64,000 nt of DNA from MGIIa-L3 sp11892u (GTDB lineage: Archaea > Thermoplasmatota > Poseidoniia > Poseidoniales > Poseidoniaceae), in assembly GCA_965659685.1 (NCBI GenBank), contig CBFHXB010000002.1, forward strand, positions 73,399 through 137,398, written 5' to 3'. Positions 59,033-64,000 of the stretch are shown one piece after another. A program made the position numbers and the translations under genes. The notes beneath the pieces were generated by a model that was not told where the DNA came from, did no database searches, and saw nothing but the letters and a program-made list of their open reading frames with translations. Positions within the stretch are counted from its first letter, which is position 1, and the number at the start of each line of letters is the position of its first letter.

Positions 59033-60003
59033 CAGGGCATCACCTCGTCAGCGAAGGGCAGAAGTTTCGGCTGCTCGTTGTGGGGAAGGGTCTTGCGTGG
59101 CAACGCGATGAAGGCGACCAAGAACGCCACCAACATGGCGAACGCTTGGGCATACACGGTCATGTCGTCTGACTCAAAGGTCGGCTCCTGGCTTTGCAAG
59201 GCCACCCATGGGGTGGTCTGCGTGGGCCCTTCGCCTTCCAAATGAACGCGCCATTCGACCAGCACCGGTGCGAGGCTGGCTGGGATTTCAAAGGTCCACA
59301 CGCCGTTGTCCTGCGAGGTTGCAGCGGCCGTTCGGACCGCGCCGCCATCCACGCGCCACTCGACGTCGAGGTCGTGCACGGCTTCGGTCGTCAGGCGGAT
59401 GACGGTGGATTCACCGACGGTGCGCATCACCGGTGGCTGGAAGCCTTCGGACAGACGGGGCAAATCGTCGGGAACCGCATCCACCTGCACGCTGACCGGC
59501 GCGGTCGTGACGCCGAAAAAGGGCGCTCCGCTGCCGTCTCGGGCGCCGTGGTGCACGGATGCATGAAGGTCGTAAGCACCCGCACTGGGCGCTCGCAGCG
59601 TCCACTCGACCGTGTGCTGAGCGGTGCCGTCAGGGACGACCACTTCGACGTAATTTTGTGATCCCCCCTCGCTGTTGGACACCACCGTCCATCCGTCGTC
59701 CTCCGGCGTGTCTTCGGCCCCGGAAACATCGGAGAGCAAGAAGAAGCCAAGCAGGCCGGTGTCGGTGGTTTGCACGTTGGTCACGGTTACGGAGACGCTG
59801 GTGAGCAAGCCCTCGTACACGGCATGCTCGACGGAAATCGAGACCGTTGAGGCAGAGCTTCGGTTCATGTCGGCATCACCGTGGCAGGCACCGCCACACT
59901 GTGCGTCGAAGGTGCCCTCGCCGACACCGTTTGGATTCGCGGCGCCGAAGGATGGCGCCATCAGCAAGGCGGACACGATCAACAGAACGGCGAGACGCTT
60001 CAT
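59032..60003 (-). CDS. Exported protein with CxxxCH motif and C-terminal helix
   Basis: 323 residues. Signal peptide (MKRLAVLLIVSALLMAPSFG), then AQCGGACHGDAD at residues 34-45, a CxxxCH motif resembling a c-type heme attachment site, beta-sandwich modules (SASTVSISVEHAVYEGLLTSVSVTVTN), and a helix near the end (MTVYAQAFAMLVAFLVAFIALP). The layout matches 'choice-of-anchor V' type proteins, in which a Cys-His motif follows the signal peptide. Whether heme is bound is unknown. Overlaps both neighbours (ATGA with 60000-62495; TGATG with 58475-59032). Confidence 0.65.
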   Translation of the reverse strand: MKRLAVLLIVSALLMAPSFGAANPNGVGEGTFDAQCGGACHGDADMNRSSASTVSISVEHAVYEGLLTSVSVTVTNVQTTDTGLLGFFLLSDVSGAEDTPEDDGWTVVSNSEGGSQNYVEVVVPDGTAQHTVEWTLRAPSAGAYDLHASVHHGARDGSGAPFFGVTTAPVSVQVDAVPDDLPRLSEGFQPPVMRTVGESTVIRLTTEAVHDLDVEWRVDGGAVRTAAATSQDNGVWTFEIPASLAPVLVEWRVHLEGEGPTQTTPWVALQSQEPTFESDDMTVYAQAFAMLVAFLVAFIALPRKTLPHNEQPKLLPFADEVMP

Positions 60004-62495
60004 TGACGACCACCTCCGTGGCGCAGCGTCAGAAGTTGGAGCAGCAGCAGCACGAACAGCATGGCTCCACCAAGTCCGTATCCCAGGCCAGCGGCTGGCT
60101 CCGGCGCTTCCACTTGAACGTCCTCGACGAGGACGCTGACGTCGTCCGCACCCCGTTGGAAGGTGCGCTCCTCATTGACCGGTTGAACCGTGTAGGTGTT
60201 GGCACCGCTCATCGGCGGTCGGTCGGTGAAGTCGGTCGCGTTGACCGCCGCAATCATGTTGCCGTTTCTATAGACATGATGCGTGACCATTTCTCCGCTC
60301 CATAACCACGTCAAATGGACCATGCCTGAGCCGTCATGCCGTGCTTCAAGGCCCTGAATTTGCGGCCCTGATTCAGGCGTCAAGGAAAGGCTGGTCGTCG
60401 CGCTGGCGCCGTGTTCGTCCGTGACCCGGAGGGTGACTTCTGTGGGGCCATCCAGAATGATCGCAACCTCGCTTCCGGTGGCGGTTTGACCGTTCCACGT
60501 CCATCGATGGACGAGGTGCGTGCCGTCCAGATCCGTGGACCCATCGCTGGACAACACGGTGCGTTCCCCAAGCCAGACCTCGCGTGAAAGGACCTCGATG
60601 ACGGGCACCGGTGGCAGGTTGCCGATGACGACGTCGGCTTCCGCGGCTTCGCTCCATGCGATGCCGTCGCTGACCATGACGCGAAGTCGCCAGCCTTGCT
60701 CCGGTGCCAATTTTTCGTTCGGCACAGAGGTCAGGTTCGACAGCGTGGCGTCGCGAAAGCCGTTCTTGTACCATGTTATCGTGAAGGTCAGGTCATCGCC
60801 GTCTGCGTCCACTGCGACGATGTTTGGGGACAAGTCGGCCCGGGAGGTTACGTTCTCCGACCAGGCCACCTCCACACGTGGAACCGAGTTCAGCACGATC
60901 AGGCGCTCGGTGGTGGAGCCAACCTCTTCGATGCCGTCGGAGATGCGCACCACAGCATGCCATACGTCGCCTCGGCTCAACGCCGAGGCGGGAAGGACGG
61001 TTTCGTCAACCGCGGTGCCTTGCTCCACGTCGTTCAGGAACCATCGCACGCTGGTGATGGTCAGGTCATCCCCGTCCACGTCGCTGCCGGTGAGGTTCAG
61101 CGTCAGGTTGTCTTGGACCGTGAAGGACGTCGACACAATCCGAGCGTCATCGATGGCCGGGGGCGTGTTTCCAACCACGAGGGTCTGGCTCGTCGTCCAC
61201 GCCGACCAAAGGTTGCCGTCGTAGGCTCGAACCTGCACCGACCATGCTTCTCCCTTGGCGGTCATGGAGGACGGCAACGGATTGAGTCCATCCGCTGCTG
61301 AGACGGCAACACCGTCCCTGCTCCAAACCAGTTCCACGGATTGAACGGCGTCCCCGTCGGGGTCGCTCTCCAACCACGTGGCGAGAATGCTGTCTCCGGT
61401 CAACGGCACGGTGGCGTTGCCAATCTGAACTTCGCTGACCACGGGGGCCTCGTTGCTGGAGCCCACCGTGATGGGGTCCGACATGAACCATTCCGAAACG
61501 TCGGTACCGTCCGAAACGCGAACCTCAACGCTCCACACGTCGCCTGGGCGCGTGGCAAAGGAGGGCAACGTTGTGGCGTTGTCCAGCGAGTGAACGGGGC
61601 TTCCTTCGAGGTGCCAGCGCGCCTCGGTGGTGGTCGTGGCATCGCCGTCAACGTCCTCGCTCTGCAGGCTGAAGGTCACGTCCACGGAGGTGTCCGGGGT
61701 GACGCTGCTGGGCGTCACCGAGACCACCGAAGGTGCAGAATTGACGACGATCACCGGCGTGGAAGCCTCGGTCGTTCCTGCGTCCATGCCGTCGGAAGGC
61801 GTGACCTCAACGTGCCATGATTCCCCCTTTGAGGTGACGGATGCGGGCAGCGTCAGGGCGGTGTGTGAGGGTTGCACCACCCCGTTGCGGTACCATGCGA
61901 CGCTGGAGCCGCTCTCGGTGTCGCCGTCGTCGTCAAGGAAGGTGTAACTCGCGGTCAGATCGGCCAAGGTCGTGGGTGCGTTTGGTGCAATGGCGAGGTT
62001 GCTGATGCTTGGTGCTTGGTTGGACACCGCTTCGTTGGCGGTCGTCGAGGTGGTGCCGAAGGTGTCTCCGCTTGTCGCCCCATTGCCGTTGGCGGACAGC
62101 ACGGCCAGATCAAACCGGACCGCTCCAGACCCGGCCGCAGGTGCGGTCCAGTCCATGGTCCACGATGTGGTACCTGGAGCGTAATCGTGGGTGGCTTGCC
62201 GTCCGTTGGCGTTGACCTTGCTGTTGGCATCGGGATTCGACAATTGTCCCTTGTTGACCTCGAGGTTGAATCCCCCGGTGTTGGGCGATGTGCCCATGCC
62301 GACGGTCAAGGTGTAGGAGGTCCCAGGCGTGTAATCGGTCGGGACGCCGCTCAATTGTGCCGTCACGCTGCTGTAGCCGTGGCAGTTGCAGCCTCCTGAA
62401 CTGTTGTACATCCCGTTGTCTTTGGCCACCACTTGATTCAAGGGTGCAACAGCGAGCAAAACCACGAGAAGCACGATGCCGACGGCGGTCCGCAT
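60000..62495 (-). CDS. Large exported protein with CxCH motif, choice-of-anchor V type, and Ig-like repeats
   Basis: 831 residues. Signal peptide (MRTAVGIVLLVVLLAVAPLN), then GGCNCHGYSS at residues 34-43 followed by a reeler-like module (GGFNLEVNKGQL, ATHDYAPGTTSWTMDWTAP, RFDLAVLSANGNG). Then about five Ig/cadherin-like repeats of roughly 100 residues, each with a W-x-x-x-G-x core (SSVAWYRNGVVQPSH and so on), a PKD-like module (VLSSDGSTDLDG), a fibronectin-like module, and a helix at the C-terminus (GLGGAMLFVLLLLQLL) with tail RHGGGRQ. An extracellular binding or structural protein, possibly redox-linked through the CxCH motif. Confidence 0.75.
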   Translation of the reverse strand: MRTAVGIVLLVVLLAVAPLNQVVAKDNGMYNSSGGCNCHGYSSVTAQLSGVPTDYTPGTSYTLTVGMGTSPNTGGFNLEVNKGQLSNPDANSKVNANGRQATHDYAPGTTSWTMDWTAPAAGSGAVRFDLAVLSANGNGATSGDTFGTTSTTANEAVSNQAPSISNLAIAPNAPTTLADLTASYTFLDDDGDTESGSSVAWYRNGVVQPSHTALTLPASVTSKGESWHVEVTPSDGMDAGTTEASTPVIVVNSAPSVVSVTPSSVTPDTSVDVTFSLQSEDVDGDATTTTEARWHLEGSPVHSLDNATTLPSFATRPGDVWSVEVRVSDGTDVSEWFMSDPITVGSSNEAPVVSEVQIGNATVPLTGDSILATWLESDPDGDAVQSVELVWSRDGVAVSAADGLNPLPSSMTAKGEAWSVQVRAYDGNLWSAWTTSQTLVVGNTPPAIDDARIVSTSFTVQDNLTLNLTGSDVDGDDLTITSVRWFLNDVEQGTAVDETVLPASALSRGDVWHAVVRISDGIEEVGSTTERLIVLNSVPRVEVAWSENVTSRADLSPNIVAVDADGDDLTFTITWYKNGFRDATLSNLTSVPNEKLAPEQGWRLRVMVSDGIAWSEAAEADVVIGNLPPVPVIEVLSREVWLGERTVLSSDGSTDLDGTHLVHRWTWNGQTATGSEVAIILDGPTEVTLRVTDEHGASATTSLSLTPESGPQIQGLEARHDGSGMVHLTWLWSGEMVTHHVYRNGNMIAAVNATDFTDRPPMSGANTYTVQPVNEERTFQRGADDVSVLVEDVQVEAPEPAAGLGYGLGGAMLFVLLLLQLLTLRHGGGRQ

Positions 62496-62585
62496 AAGCG
62501 CGAATATTTCGTTCGCTTTCTTTTACTCTTGTTCGGCGGGGGTCGTGAAGAAACCGTACCGGGAGTGCCAGCCTCGCAGGTTGAT

Positions 62586-63155
62586 ATGCTCTGGTTCGAG
62601 GATGTGCGCATGGCCGCAAGTTTGGACGACGTGAAGAACACCTTGGACGGAATGTCGTGGAAGTACATCGTGAAAGAAGACAAGAACAACGTCCTGACGG
62701 GCGTCGTCACGAACACCTACCTCGACGCAGACGGTGAAAAGCGCCTTGGCTTGCTCATAAGGATCGTCGAGGACGGTGAGATGCTGGTCGTCGCCGCTCC
62801 CTTTGCTCGCCGCGTACCAGGCCTCGACAAGGCCACGCGCTTTGCGCTGTTTGAACTGTTCAACGAAGCCACCCGCACCTACAAACTTGCGCGCGCGAGT
62901 TGGGACCCAGAGGACGGCGAAATCACGGCCAACGTGATGATTCCCATCGAGCAGGGCGCCTTTCACTCAAGCATGCTTGAACGCTGCATTCACAACTTGA
63001 TTGAATTCTTTGAGCGCTACGGCAACCGCATCGACGAGGTGCTCAACACCCCGACGGTCGTGGTTCCTGACGAGGACGAAATCCTCACCATGACGTATGA
63101 CGAGATGATGGAGCGTTTTGCACGCTACCAAGCAGAACTCGAAGACGGTGTTTGA
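62586..63155 (+). CDS. YbjN-like protein (type III secretion chaperone-like fold)
   Basis: A 189-residue soluble protein. A strand-rich half (SWKYIVKEDKNNVLTGVVTNTYLD, GLLIRIVEDGEMLVVAAPFA) is followed by LFELFNEATRTYKLARASWDPEDGEITANVMIPIEQGAF and a long amphipathic helix (LERCIHNLIEFFERYGNRIDEVL). This order is that of the YbjN/T3SS-chaperone fold. Function unknown in archaea. ATG 62586; ATG 62610 is possible. Confidence 0.65.
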   Translation: MLWFEDVRMAASLDDVKNTLDGMSWKYIVKEDKNNVLTGVVTNTYLDADGEKRLGLLIRIVEDGEMLVVAAPFARRVPGLDKATRFALFELFNEATRTYKLARASWDPEDGEITANVMIPIEQGAFHSSMLERCIHNLIEFFERYGNRIDEVLNTPTVVVPDEDEILTMTYDEMMERFARYQAELEDGV

Positions 63156-63158
63156 GCC

Positions 63159-64000
63159 TCAAGCACTGACGCCACTGGCACCATCGGTGTGGTCTTGTTC
63201 AAGTTGCTCACGCTTCAGGCGAGCTTCAGTTCGCCAGGTCTCCCAGACTTCATCTTGCATGGCGTGGAAACGCTCGCGACGCTTGGCCATGTCGATCCCG
63301 CTGCGTGCAGCACGGTCCATCTTGTAGAGGATGTAGGCAAGGATGACTGCAAGTCCAAGGCAGAGGCCAATGGCTGGCATGTATGATGATTGCAACACAG
63401 AGTTCGCAGCATCGTTGGCTTGTGCTGCCATCACGCCCATGGCGACTCCGGCGAAGATGAAGAGCCACATGAACAGGAAGAACACCCACTCATAGAATTC
63501 CATACTGTCTCGACGCTTTGGCTTGTCCAACAATCCGTCCGGTGCGTTCATGGGTCTCAACTCTGGTAGGGACTTGAGTGAAGGCGTATATGAAAATGAG
63601 GCCGACTTGTGCGAAATAGCATGGTCATTGAACAGTCCATCTTCTCCGGAAAGTTGGTTTTCTAGGATTTTTCCGTCATTGATCTCTCTTAGTCTTCTAC
63701 CACGGAAATTTGCAAACAAGACAAATGCTGGTAGGATGAAGATGTGCCAAAAAATGAGCCGGAATGCATCGTTTGAGTTCGCATCAAGCCAGTTGACTGG
63801 GCCGTTTGCAACCTCGAGGCCATTTGAGAACCTAGGGATAAGCCATGTGAGAGCACATGCAATTGTGATGCGACGATATGAATTGTGATGAACTACATTT
63901 GCTGAGAGAAGAATGCTGTCGAAAGTCAGAACGAGCAACAAACCAATGCCTAACGCATTCACCCAACTCAGTTGGCTCGATAAAGCAAGGTCCAAGTGTG
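63159..64000 (-). CDS. Polytopic membrane protein, unknown function (open at right edge)
   Basis: About 280 residues visible. N-terminal part has four or so hydrophobic segments (GIGLLLVLTFDSILLSANVV, IFWHIFILPAFVLFANF); the second half has two more (WVFFLFMWLFIFAGVAMGVMAAQ, AIGLCLGLAVILAYILYKM) and a charged C-terminal helix (AKRRERFHAMQDEVWETWRTEARLKREQLEQ). The frame has no stop before the window edge, so the start may lie outside; TTG 63995 is the last visible start. The region 63550-64000 is markedly AT-rich. No family recognised. Confidence 0.6.
   Translation of the reverse strand, partial: HLDLALSSQLSWVNALGIGLLLVLTFDSILLSANVVHHNSYRRITIACALTWLIPRFSNGLEVANGPVNWLDANSNDAFRLIFWHIFILPAFVLFANFRGRRLREINDGKILENQLSGEDGLFNDHAISHKSASFSYTPSLKSLPELRPMNAPDGLLDKPKRRDSMEFYEWVFFLFMWLFIFAGVAMGVMAAQANDAANSVLQSSYMPAIGLCLGLAVILAYILYKMDRAARSGIDMAKRRERFHAMQDEVWETWRTEARLKREQLEQDHTDGASGVSA

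Overview
The window reads as a compact, high-GC (about 60-63% by sample count) euryarchaeal chromosome segment, most likely from a Marine Group II archaeon (Poseidoniales, Thermoplasmatota). Evidence for archaea: an archaeal RNase P RNA, aEF1-beta, RNA polymerase subunit L, a GPN-loop GTPase, an EMC3/DUF106 - cytidylate kinase - TruB/Cbf5 operon, TruD, RlmE, archaeal AsnRS, a UbiA-type lipid prenyltransferase, and tRNA and protein promoters with a TAAATA box 25-30 bases upstream. Evidence for Poseidoniales is softer: giant signal-peptide proteins with single membrane anchors, RND/MMPL proteins, and acyl-CoA dehydrogenase and sterol-desaturase-type genes. The lineage is inference; no 16S gene is present.

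Layout. 1-5340: HAD phosphatase (cut by the left edge) with a degenerate glycosyltransferase, an intact family 2 glycosyltransferase, tRNA-Pro, a zinc-ribbon protein, a pyruvoyl-arginine-decarboxylase-like protein lacking the cleavage serines, AsnRS and tRNA-Lys. 5383-15650: ribose-5-phosphate isomerase, a 1633-residue surface protein, RNase P RNA, an RND transporter with a calcium-loop insert, and a membrane glycosyltransferase. 15754-22814: sugar epimerase, then a disulfide-formation island (thioredoxin-like protein, VKOR, second thioredoxin-like protein), then information-processing genes (RlmE, OB-fold protein, zinc ribbon, aEF1-beta, TruD, RpoL). 22927-32303: second RND protein, DUF2240-like protein, a kelch/CARDB surface receptor, HEAT-repeat protein. 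32365-40624: DEAD-box helicase, an archaeosortase/exosortase-family protein, TusA, RibA, LysE exporter, tRNA-Glu, UbiA prenyltransferase, ornithine carbamoyltransferase, GPN GTPase. 40753-47155: a 1126-residue protein without signal peptide (proline-rich repeats, DUF11-like domains, EF-hand, zinc ribbon), then EMC3-like - cmk - truB. 47281-64000: surface proteins, tRNA-His, lipoprotein, fatty-acid-hydroxylase-type enzyme, acyl-CoA dehydrogenase, a TIG/propeller/thrombospondin-3 receptor, a three-gene Cys-His surface cluster, a YbjN-like protein and an AT-rich membrane gene cut by the right edge.

How it fits together. Much of the window serves the cell envelope: glycosyltransferases and an epimerase to make glycans, VKOR/thioredoxins to oxidise secreted cysteines, an EMC3/YidC-like insertase, an archaeosortase that could process membrane-anchored proteins, and at least seven exported proteins. 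The rest is core translation and tRNA/rRNA modification. Packing is extreme: ATGA, GTGA and TGATG overlaps, and four convergent gene pairs whose stop codons abut in the palindrome TGATCA. I found no insertion sequence, CRISPR array, rRNA or replication origin. The only stretch above 300 bases without a secure gene is 37217-37626, which holds the tRNA-Glu promoter, an inverted repeat and one doubtful reading frame.
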